DNA of 64,000 bases from Cherax quadricarinatus. Its lineage: Eukaryota; Arthropoda; Malacostraca; Decapoda; Parastacidae. Position 1 is the stretch's first letter. The number at the start of each line of letters is the position of its first letter. Under the pieces are notes generated by a model. The model was not told where the DNA came from. It ran no database searches and saw only the letters and a program-made list of their open reading frames with translations. The DNA lies in the NCBI RefSeq assembly GCF_038502225.1, contig NC_091300.1, positions 47,380,936 through 47,444,935 of the forward strand, given 5' to 3'. Below are positions 34,301-46,149 of the stretch, one piece after another. The position numbers and the translations under genes were made by a program.

Positions 34301-34596
34301 AGCTTCTTTTCTATCACTGTGGTCCTGCAAGAATATTGGAGTTGCGGGAGCAGGAGCCTTGGCGGGGGCCTATGGGGGGCTGTGGTGTAGGTGGGGTTTG
34401 TGATGATAGAGGTGGGGTCAGAATGCCCATAAGGGACAGCTGTTGAGATGAGGTTTGTGATGTGGGTGTTGCTGGAAGAGGGAACAGTGAGTGGGTTGTG
34501 GTTTGGGTTGCTCAGTTGCGTTGGGATTGTCACGATAGGAGTCTTTCGGTAGGAGATTCTGCGGGGTGTGTTTGCCCTTCCTTCTGTGTCTGAGTC
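31329..34596 (-). mobile_element. LINE copy D, 5'-truncated in ORF1
   Basis: Same family as LINE A. The 3' tail (31349 on) is a doubled CTCACCTATTTG motif following (GT)n. ORF2 is nearly whole but in four frames. The 5' edge is inside the ORF1 C-terminal coding region at about 34590, where it meets (GT)n and then the 3' tail of LINE E. Higher GC than LINE G and little decay suggest a younger copy. Confidence 0.9.
31431..34533 (-). pseudogene. LINE D ORF2: endonuclease-reverse transcriptase, frameshifted
   Basis: Open pieces in order from the 5' side: 34087-34533 (KVWYTNADGITNKHEERHER, ETKLAET), 33727-33990 (MGDFNHREIDWEN), 32569-33690 (SSSDIEDITYERPLGA, linker, GPDNISPWVL, NYKPVSLTCIV) and 31431-32666 (HGFMEGKSCVTNLLEFYDK, FLDCKKAFDTDPHKRL, SGIPQGSVLGPV, FADDVKLMRR, RFVTRLVPELRG, GDMITTYKIL). 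Frame changes occur near 34060, 33725 and 32620-32690. RT catalytic aspartates are intact; the endonuclease reads SNHVVL where active copies read SDH, so the D is lost. Confidence 0.9.
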
Positions 34597-34611
34597 CTGT
34601 GTGTGTGTGTA
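34597..34611. repeat. Short (GT)n joint between LINE D 5' edge and LINE E 3' end
   Basis: TGTGTGTGTGTGTACTCACC: dinucleotide run directly between the truncated ORF1 of D and the ACTCACCTAG tail repeats of E, giving a head-to-tail pair. Confidence 0.9.
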
Positions 34612-34962
34612 CTCACCTAGTTGTACTCACCTAGTTGAGGTTGCGGGGGTCGAGTCCGAGCTCCTGGCCCCGCCTCTTCACTGATCGCTACTAGGTCACT
34701 CTCCCTGAGCCGTGAGCTTTATCATACCTCTGCTTAAAGCTCTTAAAGCTATGTATGGATCCTGCCTCCACTACATCACTTCCCAAACTATTCCACTTAC
34801 TGACTACTCTGTGGCTGAAGAAATACTTCCTAACATCCCTGTGATTCATCTGTGTCTTCAGCTTCCAACTGTGTCCCCTTGTTACTGTGTCCAATCTCTG
34901 GAACATCCTGTCTTTGTCCACCTTGTCAATTCCTCTCAGTATTTTGTATGTCGTTATCATGT

Positions 34963-35294
34963 CCCCCCTATCCCTCCTGTCCTCCAGTGTCGTCAGGTTG
35001 ATTTCCCTTAACCTCTCCAAGTAGGACATACCCCTTAGCTCTGGGACTAGTCTTGTTGCAAACCTTTGCACTTTCTCTAGTTTCTTTACGTGCTTGGCTA
35101 GGTGTGGGTTCCAAACTGGTGCCGCATACCCCCCTATCCCTCCTGTCCTCCAGTGTCGTCAGGTTGATTTCCCTTAACCTCTCCAAGTAGGACATACCCC
35201 TTAGCTCTGGGACTAGTCTTGTTGCAAACCTTTGCACTTTCTCTAGTTTCTTTACGTGCTTGGCTAGGTGTGGGTTCCAAACTGGTGCCGCATA
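34963..35294. repeat. 166-bp tandem duplication inside LINE E
   Basis: 34963-35128 and 35129-35294 are repeats starting CCCCCCTATCCCTCC and ending GGTGCCGCATA, effectively identical by eye. Sister LINE copies have one copy. Confidence 0.9.
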
Positions 35295-36769
35295 CTCCAA
35301 TATGGGCCTAACGTACACGGTGTACAGGGTCCTGAATGATTCCTTATTAAGATGTCGGAATGCTGTTCTGAGGTTTGCTAGGCGCCCATATGCTGCAGCA
35401 GTTATTTGGTTGATGTGCGCTTCAGGAGATGTGCCTGGTGTCATACTCACCCCAAGATCTTTTTCCTTGAGTGAGGTTTGTACTCTCTGGCCCCCTAGAC
35501 TGTACTCCATCTGCGGTCTTCTTTGCCCTTCCCCAATCTTCATGACTTTGCACTTGGTGGGATTGAACTCCAGGAGCCAATTGCTGGACCAGGTCTGCAG
35601 CCTGTCCAGATCCCTTTGTAGTTCTGCCTGGTCTTCGATCGAGTGAATTCTTCTCATCAACTTCACGTCATCTGCAAACAGGGACACCTCAGAGTCTATT
35701 CCTTCCGTCATGTCGTTCACAAATACCAGAAACAGCACTGGTCCTAGGACTGACCCCTGTGGGACCCCGCTGGTCACAGGTGCCCACTCTGACACCTCGC
35801 CACGTACCATGACTCGCTGCTGTCTTCCTGTCAAGTATTCCCTGATCCATTGTAGTGCCTTCCCTGTTATCCCTGCTTGGTCCTCCAGTTTTTGCACTAA
35901 TCTCTTGTGTGGAACTGTGTCAAACGCCTTCTTGCAGTCCAAGAAAATGCAATCCACCCACCCCTCTCTCTTAACCTCTCCAAGTAGGACATACCCCTTA
36001 GCTCTGGGACTAGTCTTGTTGCAAACCTTTGCACTTTCTCTAGTTTCTTTACGTGCTTGGCTAGGTGTGGGTTCCAAACTGGTGCCGCATACTCCAATAT
36101 GGGCCTAACGTACACGGTGTACAGGGTCCTGAATGATTCCTTATTAAGATGTCGGAATGCTGTTCTGAGGTTTGCTAGGCGCCCATATGCTGCAGCAGTT
36201 ATTTGGTTGATGTGCGCTTCAGGAGATGTGCCTGGTGTCATACTCACCCCAAGATCTTTTTCCTTGAGTGAGGTTTGTACTCTCTGGCCCCCTAGACTGT
36301 ACTCCATCTGCGGTCTTCTTTGCCCTTCCCCAATCTTCATGACTTTGCGACTTGGTGGGATTGAACTCCAGGAGCCAATTGCTGGACCAGGTCTGCAGCC
36401 TGTCCAGATCCCCTTTGTAGTTCTGCCTGGTCTTCGATCGGAGTGAATTCTTCTCATCAACTTCACGTCATCTGCAAACAGGACACCTCAGAGTCTATTC
36501 CTTCCGTCATGTCGTTCACAAATACCAGAAACAGCACTGGTCCTAGGACTGACCCCTGTGGGACCCCGCTGGTCACAGGTGCCCACTCTGACACCTCGCC
36601 ACGTACCATGACTCGCTGCTGTCTTCCTGTCAAGTATTCCCTGATCCATTGTAGTGCCTTCCCGTTATCCCTGCTTTATCCTCCAGTTTTTGCACTAACT
36701 TTGTGTGGAACTGTAGTGTCAAACGCCTTCTGCAGTCCAAGAAAATGCAATCCACCCACCCCTCTCTCT
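35173..36769. repeat. Approximately 797-bp tandem duplication inside LINE E
   Basis: 35173-35969 recurs at 35970-36769 (both start CTTAACCTCTCCAAGTAGGA). The second copy has scattered single-base indels such as GACTTTGCGACTTGG and CCCCTTTGTAG, mainly after 36340. Confidence 0.9.
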
Positions 36770-38280
36770 GTCTTACCACGCCACCATGTCATAGAACTCC
36801 AGTAGCTCGTACATAGGATTTCCCGTCCATGAAAACCATGCTGGCTGCTGCTGATGAGATCGTTGCTTTCAGGTGCTCCACCACCTTCTGATAATTTTCT
36901 CCATGATTTTGTATACTATACATGCTGAAGTGACACTGGTCTGTGGGTTTAATGCTCTCTTGCGTCTGTCTCTTTTAAAGATTGGGACTACATTTGCTGT
37001 CTTCAATGCCTCAATCTCCTGTTTCTGATAGATGTATTAAATATTGTTGTTAGGGGTACATATGCCTCTTGCTCCTCTCTCTCAACACACCCATGGGAGA
37101 TGTTATCTGGCCTCATTGCCTTTGAGGGGTATCGTGTAGTCACCAGAAGTCCTCACTTCTTCCTCGGTTGTGCACTGTGTCCAAGCACATGGTGGTGGGT
37201 GTGCCCCACCTTCCGCCCTTCTGAGCCCTTCGCCCCTCTGTGAACACTTTTGAATTCTTGTTGAGTTCCTCACATGCTTCACGGTCATTTCTTGTTGCCT
37301 CCTCCTTCCTTTCCTTAGCCTATTTACTGGTCATTGACTGCTGTTTTCTCCTGATGGCTGTACAACAGTTTCTGGGTCAGATTTGGCCGCTGCTATGTCG
37401 TTTTCATATTGTCTTTGGGCCTCCTTCTCTTATCTGCAGTATATTCTGTTTCTGGCTCATGACTGCTCTTATTCTCTCCTGGGTCCTTTGCCTTCTATAT
37501 TTCTTCCATTCCTAGCACACTAAGTGGCTCTCCTGCACCTTTAAAACTCCATGGGCTTGTATCCTGGCTTTTTTCATTATTCCTTTACCTCTGGGTTCAA
37601 ACTCTCCCTATTCTCTGAAAATTTATAATCTCATCCATGTCTTCTCCCCTTATTTGACATTTTCTCTCAATCTCCTTTCTTTCTTCCTGCCGTCTTCAGT
37701 GTGTGTCCTTCTCCTCTCTCCCAAAGCCCATGGATAATCATCACTGATTTTGCCTCTTTCCTCCTCCATTGCCTCTTCCTCTGTGACTCATCTGTCTGCA
37801 TGTGGTCATTTTCTCCTTGATTTTTCCAGAAGTGTTCTTGGTAGCATGGCTGTGTTTCAGCATTCGACCTATCTCCTCTCCATCTGCACTATCTGCTCTT
37901 CCTTCCACTCCTCACCTTCTCTGCAGGCTGGATATGACCTTAGCATATTCATATCTCCTTCCTTCCTGTTCCTGCCTCTCATCATCGTGACATGGTGTGT
38001 CTTCTCTGGTCACTACCCTGAGACTTGCTTCAGCCTGTTTAATTCTCAAATTCTAGACCTTACCCTCGCCATTGTGTTTGACTTGTGCTCTCCCAATTTT
38101 TCTGTCTCTTCTCCAACCTCTTCCCATTTCACAGAGAGCTTTTTCTCCATTTTTTCAGAAAGCACTTCCTAATTTTCTCTCCCATTTCCTGTTCATCCTT
38201 TCCACTGTTCCTCCATCCATTCCTCCTACCAGTACCAACATTCCATCCCTGATTCCCATGAGTCCCAACCATTTTTTTTT

Positions 38281-38773
38281 AATGAAAGAGACAGAGGAAG
38301 AGAAAAGAAAAAGGAGAGAGTGAGAGATAGGAGAGAGAGAAGGGGAGCCTATAAGAGAGGGGAAAGAAGGAAAAGGGGGGAGAAAGGAGAGAGGGAAAAG
38401 GTAAGAGAGAGGGGAGTGACAAGGGAAGAGAGAGAGAAATAGTAGAAAGAGAGAGAGTAAGAGAGAAGAGAGAGAGTAAGAGAGGAAGAGAGAGAGGAGA
38501 CAGGAGAGAGAGAGGAAGAGAGAGAGAAAGAGTGAAAGAATAGAGAGGAGAGGAAGAGAGAGAGGATGAGAGAGAGGATGAGGGAGAAAGGGGGAAAGAG
38601 AGAGAGAGAGAGAGAGAAGAGAGAGAAAGGAGAGGAGAGAGATGGGGAGGAAATAAGGTTATAGGTCACCACAGGAAGGTGTAAAATCCTGCATATGTGT
38701 GTGTGTGTGTCTATATATGTGTGTATGTACTGTATGTGTGTGTGTGTGTGTGTGTTTATGTGTGTGTGTATGT

Positions 38774-38828
<55 letters not shown>

Positions 38829-38908
38829 TGTGTGTGAGTGTGTGTGGGAGTGCATGTGTGTGTGTGTTGTGTGTGTGTGTGTCTGTGCGTCTGTGTGTGT
38901 GTGTCTGC
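38281..38908. repeat. (GA)n then compound (GT)n block between LINE E and LINE F
   Basis: G/A-rich simple sequence (38281-38655), a short unique spacer (38656-38694), then GT-rich sequence with TATG/TTTG interruptions (38695-38908). Same order as 4020-4440. Confidence 0.92.
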
Positions 38909-39716
38909 ACTCACCTGAATTGTACTCAATTTTAATTGTTGTTGCAGGGGTCGAGACTCAGCTCCTGGCCCTGACTCCTTCACTGATCGCTACTAGGTCC
39001 CTCTCCCTCTCTGCTTCCTGAGCTTTGGTGGGATAATTTCTTCTTTAAAACTATGTATGGTTCCTGCCTCCACTACTCAATTTGCTAGCTATTCCACTCC
39101 TGGCGACTCTATGGCTGAAGAAATACTTCCTAACGTCCCTGTGGACTCGTCTGAGCCTCTCTCAGCTTCCAGTTGTGACCCCTTGTTTCTGTGTCCCTCT
39201 CTGAACATCCCCATTCTGCCCAACAATTCTGTCTATTCCCACAGTATCTTGTATGTAGTTATCATGTCTCCTTGACCCCTCTGTCCTCCCCAGTGTTGTC
39301 AGTCCGATTTCCTCTAACCTTTCTCGTACGACATCTCCCGAGCTCTGGGACTAGCCTTGTTGCAAACCTTTGTACTTTCTTTAACTTGACGTGTTTGACC
39401 AGGTGGGTTCCAACTGGTGCCGCATACTCCAGTATGCGCCTGACGTAAATGGTGATTCGAATGATTCCTTACTGAGGTATCGAACACCATCCGCAGGTTT
39501 CCGCTGCACTCCCGATGCTGCAGCAGTTATCTGATTGATGCTGCTCTGTGAGATATGCACGGTTTTATTCTCTCACCACCGCCAGATCTTTTTCCTCTTT
39601 GTGTATGAGGTTTGCGTCTTGTCCATCTAAACAATATTGTGTCTGTGGTCTCTCTTTGCCCTTCCACAATCTTCTATGGCTTTGCATTTTAAGTAGTGAT
39701 TAAACTCAAGGATTCA
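38909..39716 (-). mobile_element. LINE copy F, 3' half (other half at 56838-59330)
   Basis: Begins with the ACTCACCTGAATTGTACTCA tail after (GT)n and continues through the RT C-terminal region to AAACTCAAGGATTCA, where mitochondrial DNA starts. The same LINE sequence resumes at 56838 with ACTCAAGGATTCA then GTTGCTGGACC. Both halves share the rare ATTCA variant where sisters have AGCCA. Many apparent indels, in keeping with the poor local consensus. Confidence 0.88.
39704..39716. repeat. Target-site duplication of the mitochondrial insertion, left (13 bp)
   Basis: ACTCAAGGATTCA, exactly repeated at 56838-56850; the flanking LINE reads on continuously when the insert and one copy are removed. 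Confidence 0.9.
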
Positions 39717-39853
39717 TTTTTTAACAGTTTGTTTTTATCGCCTTTCATGCCACTTTTCAACAATCACCACTTTGGATTTGATGGCTGCAGCTATATCATG
39801 ATTTCGTTGATGTAGTTTGATTATTCTCTATGTTTAATACTGATGAGGAAGCA
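39717..39853 (+). pseudogene. cox3: cox3, 3' part (NUMT)
   Basis: Corrupted but readable: a TTTGTTTTTATCGCC segment (VCLYR) followed by CATGCCACTTTTCAACAATC, TTTGGATTTGATGGCTGCAG and TTTCGTTGATGTAGTTTGAT, matching the conserved end HHFGFEAAAWYWHFVDVVW and the terminal TGATGAGGAAGC. Cytochrome c oxidase subunit III in the organelle; not expressible here. Confidence 0.8.
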
Positions 39854-39915
39854 ATTTTTTAGTATTAATGTAGCATCTAGCTTCCAACTAGAAAGTCTAA
39901 TTGTTTAGAAAATAA
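39854..39915 (+). tRNA. trnG: Mitochondrial tRNA-Gly (TCC) in NUMT
   Basis: Anticodon arm CTAGCTTCCAACTAG with TCC, between cox3 and nad3, as in the ancestral pancrustacean order. Limits approximate. Confidence 0.7.
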
Positions 39916-40270
39916 TTTTAATTGACGAACTTTAATATCTCTTCTAACTCTCTCGATTACAATTCTAATTATGATTTTATCTAATAATTTTGGTAAAAAC
40001 ATTATAGACTGAGAAAAATATCTCATTTGAAATGTGTGTGTTTGAATCTCAAGACTTCAGCCTGACTGCCTTTTTCTTTCTCTCCATTTTCCCACATAAA
40101 GGGCCTTCCTAATTTTTGATGTAGAAACTACATTTAATTTCCCATGTCCAGCACTCCTTCACAGATATTTTCTCTTGAAGATCTACAGATTATTTTTTCT
40201 CCTGATCCTTCTCAGGTACTCTGTACAGAATGATATAAAGGTGCCTTTTTAGAATGTCTAACTGGAAATG
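39916..40270 (+). pseudogene. nad3: nad3 (NUMT, corrupted)
   Basis: Recognised by TAATTTTTGATGTAGAAACT (IFDVEI) near 40110-40130, preceded by a segment resembling SPFECGFDP and PSARLPFFFL coding. Frame is broken throughout by consensus errors. NADH dehydrogenase subunit 3 in the organelle. Confidence 0.7.
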
Positions 40271-43200
40271 TAAATAATGTTATATTTGATTTGCATTCAT
40301 AAAGTGTTTATAAACCTTTTTCAAATTAGAAAGTAAAAGATTGCATTTAGTTTTGACCAAATTTTAAGCACTAAACCCTAATTCATTTTGATAGTTAAAC
40401 GATATTATTACTGTTAATGATAAATCGTTCTCCTTTCCTGTCAAAGAGAATTAGGCCAGTTAGAAAAGCTTTCTAACTCCATTTCCTGAGCTGCAAACTG
40501 CTCAGCTTCTCTTTTATAGTGTATTAAATATATTACATTGTCACTGGAAGCTTAGATTTTCAAAATATCACTATAGCATGAACCACCTTTGCAGCTTCAA
40601 TACCAACAAATATATAAGTAATTAAATAAAATAAAATATAACAATCTAAAGAATAAATCCTTTTATATAAATTATAATCATTCTCTTAATTTAATTAGAA
40701 GTAAATGGTTTCAAGAATTCTCAAACTTTTCCTACCTCAAAATATTCATTCAACCTTCCATTCCGATCTTAAAAGACTCTACCACTCCTTAATCTTCAGT
40801 GGGATACCCAAAAGTCGACAAAATTGGTATAAACCATATAGATCTCATAAACACAACATAAGAATAAAGCCTAAATAGACTTTAACCTGGTTCTGACTCA
40901 CTCAACTAGTGCTAATTATATACAACCCAAAAAAAGAGCCCCCAATCCTCTACTAATAAAGCTAAAATTTTAAAAGGACCTCAACAAATCATAAGGTTCT
41001 GGAAATACTACTCAAGCTAAAAACACACCCCCCTCACCCTTTGTTAATATAATCCTTTTCCCGCATTTTTCATGATTTTCCTAACAAATATTACAGACCT
41101 TATATTGAAAACTCTTATTCTAGTAGATTAATCAAAAGGGGAAATATTTTAAACCCGTGCTTAAGACATAAAAAATCTAAAAAAATTAATTTCCCTTTTA
41201 AATGCAATTTTTAAAATAAGTCTTTTGAGTAAAATCCAGCGAAGGGGATTTTAAAAGGGGATTACAAATTTATCAAACCTTTTAAAGGCATACATATCAC
41301 TGTTCCTTTTTACGAATATCTTGATTTCAACCCCCTAATTACCTTTCCCCCATAAAAAAAGCCTTTTTAAAAAAAGCAGGTTAATAAATGAAAAAACTAA
41401 ATCAGCGAATCCCAAAGATAAAAACTTATTATCACCCCAATTGTCTCAAAGTTGATAGAAAATATTTTTTTTAAAACAAACTCAAAAATTTTTAATATAA
41501 AAAATAGAAAAAAGAAACAATTTAAAAAAACTCTTTGTATAAAAATTTTAAAAACCCCCTAAAGGGAATAAAATAAACACCAGCTGTCACAGTGTTGAAT
41601 GAACTAAAGAAACGGGGAGGAAATATACAAGTCAAAAAACGGAAATTTGAGTTTTTTGTTATAGGGCACAAAAAACTTTTTAAAAAAATTCCCCCCCATA
41701 TCCCAAGAAAAAATTCAGCCCCAGAAAATTTGTTTCTCCCCTTTAAAGTTTTGAAAAACTGAAATCTTCTAAGTTTTTTTTTAATTTCAACCCCAAAAAG
41801 GGTTTCCAAACACCCCAACCCAAATTTTTAAAAAATTGGGTTTTCCCCCAAGAAAAACAAAAAAAAAATAATTAAACGTAAAATCTCCCCAAACCCTCAG
41901 ATTTTTGGTAAAAAAGAAAAAAATTAAAATTTTTCCAATAAAAAAGGTTCCCAAAAAAAAATTTGGCCACAAAAATGGGGCCCCAACCCAAAACCCTTCA
42001 AAGCCGGGGAAAAGGTAATTTTTTTTGGCGGAAACCTAAACCTTTCCCCCAAAGGAAAACCATTTAAATTTGGGTATCCCCCCTGCCAACTGGCCGGGAA
42101 AATGAAGGTGGGATTGGAAACCTTAAAAGGGGGAAAGGCTGCCCTTGTTTTAAAAACTTTAGGCCCACTTGTTTCTTTTTCTATTTAATTAGGGGCCCGG
42201 CATTTAAAACCTTTTCTGCAGGGGAAATTCCCGCCAAAAAAGGGTAAGGGAAAATTAATTCCCCGGCGGCCCCCTTTTAACCCCGGGAAAAAACACCTTT
42301 TAAATTCTGGGGGTTTGAATTTCAAAACCCTTTTTTTAAAACCCAGGAAAAAAAAGGCAAAAATTTTATAAAACCTAAAAATTTAAAAAAGGGTTTTACT
42401 AACTTCAAAAATTTTAAAAAACATTTTCAAAATTTTCCGAAACCCAAAGATTTTTGGGCAAGGGGTTTGAAAACCCCCCAATGAAAAGGGGGGTTCACAC
42501 ACTTAAGAAAACCTTTTAAACAAAAAAATTTTTTTTGTCATTTCCTTTTCCCCTTGAAAAATTTCCTTTTCCCAAACCCCCCCTTGGGGGGGATTCCCCA
42601 AAAAACCCCCTTTTTTCAACTTTTTGGGCGGGCCCCACTGACAAAGGGAATAAATTTTTTTCAATTTCCTTTCAGCCCGGGCTTTTAAAATTTTTGCGTC
42701 AATACCACCAACAACCTTTTTTACCCAAGGCCTTTTATTCCCCCAAAATTTTGGTCACGGGTTTTTCTTTTTTGAAAAAAAAACCGCCCCCCTTCGATAC
42801 CTTCCCCCTCCCAAAGGTAAAACCCCATTTTCCCTTTTAATTGTTATTGTCAATATTATTAATTTACATCAAGCCCTTTTACGGGCTTAAAAATTCTAAC
42901 AGAAAATAGTTTTTTTAAAATTTTAAATTTTGGGAAATTTAAAAGAAAAATTTTTTTTAATCTTTTTAAAATTTTTATTTAAATTTTTATCCTTTTCTCC
43001 CAAAAAAACCCAAAACTCCTTAAAAGATAGAAACCAACCGGGCTTTCTTGGTCTAAAACTCAAATCTTTAAAAATTTTAAAAGGTCGAACAGACCCCTTT
43101 TTTAAAAATTTTTCCACCAAAAAAATTTTGAATTTCCCAACTTTGAGGTAAAACTCTTTGAAAAAGAACTCTTAAAAAAAAATTTCCTTTACCCTTTAAA

Positions 43201-46149
43201 GTAATTTACTCTCAACCCAAAAAAGGGATCAATAAAATATTTTGTTTAAACAAAAAAAAATTTATAATTTTATTCTTGGGTTCCCTTTTAAAACATCCTG
43301 CTAAAAAAAATTTTTTTCACCCCAAATCACTTTTAAAAGTTTTCATGTATAAACTTTAAGTTTTTCCGTCCTCAAAACCCCTTTTAAAGTTTTCCTAAAA
43401 ATTAAATTAATCTACAGTGGAAGCTTACTTCTCGAAAAAACCATTCATTCCGTTTTTAAAAGACTAATGATTATGCTCCCTTGATCAAAATACCCGGCCT
43501 TTTTAGCCCCCAAGGGCGGGAGGATTTTATAACCCCCATATAAACATGCGTAAACGGGCAAAAAAAAAATCCTTTGCCAAATTCCCCTTTATACCCCCAC
43601 CCCTTAAAATTTTCCCTTAATTTTCCAAAATTTTTTTAAATAAAAATTCAATACAATACATTCACTTTAAATTTTTAAAAACTAAATTTAAAAAAGGTTT
43701 TTCCCACCTATTTAAAAAATAATAAATATTTTTTCTTTCTTTTTCCTCAGATAAAACCCCCTGTAAACATGGCAAATTTAAGTTAAAAATAAAATTTTCT
43801 ATTTTTTTATAACTAAAATTTAAAAAAAGGCTTCCCTCTTCCTAAACCTTCCCTTTTCCCTTTAAAATGCAAAAAAAAAATTTTTTTTTAAAAAAAAAAA
43901 AAAACAGATATCTTAAGCCCTCGATTAACATTTCATTACAAAACAAATTTTTAAATTTTCCCCCCAAAAAACTCATTTTTAATTTTGGCTCTTTATTTAA
44001 AATATATAAATTTAATGTAGAATACCCCAAATTACACAAGGTATTAATTTTAACTAATACTTTTTTATTCATTTATTTTTTCAACTTTCCTGAAATTTCC
44101 TATTACCCTATCGAAAAAATTTTTTTTCCCCTTTAATTACCTCCCTTAAACCAAAAAAAATTTTTTTCCAATTAATAATTAGCAAGTCTTCATAAAAACA
44201 AAAATAAGTCACCCCTGCGACAACCTTTTCAACGAAAGTGAAATGCTAATCTTTATTTCCCAAAATTATAGTTTAACCCTCAAACAAAAAAAACTACCAA
44301 TAAAAATTGTTTATTTAATTTAAGTTTTTTTTCCTCTTTTTTTCATTTATATATAATTTCTTTTTTTAAAAATGTAAATTGCCCGAATTTTATTCCCTTA
44401 AAATTTTAATCTACCAATATATATTAAAAATTCCCTTAGTGTATCTAATTTTAAAGTAAATTTTTCCATTCCTTTTAAGTATTTAAAATGCGAAGTTAAT
44501 ACATAAAAGAAATATATATATAAAAATTCCTTTTTAAATTTTGTTTTTTTATGTTTACTAATATATCATCTACTTCTCAGTGTATCTACGGGAAAAATTA
44601 ATATAAAAAAGTAGTAGCTTGTTTTATTTTCCCTTATGACCATCTGTTAGGAATATCTTCAAAAAAGGGGGGAACCCAAAAGGGAGGTTTAATCAAATAT
44701 ATAGAACCCCTTTCTCACGGGGGTTTCCCTTTTTAACTTAAATTTAATACAAGTAATGTTATCATTCTGTTATGGTTTTAAAAGCCTTTCCATGCAGTTA
44801 TACTTAATTCCCCCCCTTTAAAAAAAGAAATTATATATATATATTAGTACAGATAAAAAAACCAAAAAAAACCCCCTTTATTTTTTTTCTTTTTTTTTTT
44901 AAAACAATTCAATTTTTCTTTCTCTTTAAATCTTTAAAATAACTGGATCCGGGAGGCCCCCAAAGTTTTTAAAGTCATTTTCCTTTTATTACCTTTTCCC
45001 CTTCCTTTAAAAACCTCTTTATAAAATTAATCCCCTTTTTAACTCAAAAGGGGGTAAAAACTTTTTGTGCCCTTTTACCTTTAAAATTTCTGGAAAGCTA
45101 AATTTTTTAATGGGTTAAACCTCATTTTAGAAAATTTTTTTAAAATTTTTTCCCCCTTTAAAAAATCATTTTTATATTTCGTTTTGTCGGGACCCTTTCC
45201 CTGGCCATTTTTTCCCTTCCTTTTGTTTTTCCCAGCCTAAATTTTTCCTCAAACTCAATCTTATATCATTTATTCCTTTAATCTCATAAAAAGAAAATAA
45301 ATTTAAAGTCTAAACCCCCTTTAAAAATTTTTTCTTAATTCAAGCTCTTGGGTGCCATTATAATTTTATTTTTCAACCTTAACATTTTCCATTCCAATAA
45401 TCTCGCTTTTTACTTTACCCCTATTTCCCAAAATTAAAGGACAGCCCATTTCTTTTTTGGGTTTCCCCCAAGTCATAGAAGGCCCCCAATTAAACCCCAA
45501 ATTATTATTCCTAACAATAAAAGCTTGCTCCAATATTTTTAATTTTCTTATTTATTTTTAAGAATATTATTCACACATATTCTTTTTTTTGGGGTTTTTT
45601 CCGCTATCATTAAACATTTTGGGGAATAAACCCCAGACGCCCCTTCGAAAACTTAACTTATTCATCTAAACCATATAAAAAACCTTTTCCCCATCCCCTT
45701 AAATGAAACCTTCTGAATAATTTTTTTTTTATATATGCTCTTTTCGGTTTTGCCTTTTATCATCCCCCAAAAACATTTTTCCCCACAAAAACCCTTTGAT
45801 CATGGCCCCTTTTCCCCAAAATCATCTCAAAAATTAAACCTTTTTTTTGGGGGAGGTCTCCCGCCCTTTTTTGGTTTTTTATCCTAAATGAATCATTATT
45901 CAAAAAAAAATTCTAACATTTTCTATTTTTATTAATCCCCCTTTTCCACTAGTAACTTTTATTTTACACCCACATTACCCTTTCTATCTCAATTTCCTTT
46001 AAATAAAATGAAATTTTTCCCTTTAAACCCCTTAAAACTTATCATCCCCCTTATATTCCTCAATTTTATTCAATTTTTTTTCCATCTATATTTTTAGTTA
46101 TAAAAGTTTTTAAAATTTTAAATAACATCCTTAAAAAGCTGTAAAAAAA
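40271..46149. other. Corrupted mitochondrial sequence, genes not resolved
   Basis: Almost 5.9 kb of AT-rich sequence full of AAAA/TTTT/CCCC/GGGG runs. A TTTGATTTGCATTCA arm near 40287 fits tRNA-Ala (TGC). By length the remaining genes (nad5, rRNAs, nad6, control region, tRNAs) could fit, but I cannot place them. Open frames here are accidents of composition. Confidence 0.6.

Larger units (their letters stand above)
34612..38280 (-). mobile_element. LINE copy E, internally duplicated and consensus-degraded
   Basis: 3' tail with two ACTCACCTAGTTG repeats, then the RT C-terminal region (34691-35071), RT (34968-36077) and a second copy of part of the RT (35897-36466). From about 36660 leftover ORF2 linker and endonuclease are recognisable only as short pieces, with many single-base losses and gains (for example 37300-37560). 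It merges into G/A simple sequence near 38281. The internal tandem duplications are listed separately. Confidence 0.8.

Noticed and set aside
37103..38323. Plus-strand frames of 60-140 codons rich in Ser/Leu/Phe
   Set aside because: Reverse-strand shadow of degraded LINE E and pyrimidine-rich sequence.
42535..43151. Open frames of 60-100 codons rich in Phe/Lys/Pro in the corrupted region
   Set aside because: Composition follows homopolymer runs; no conserved motif.
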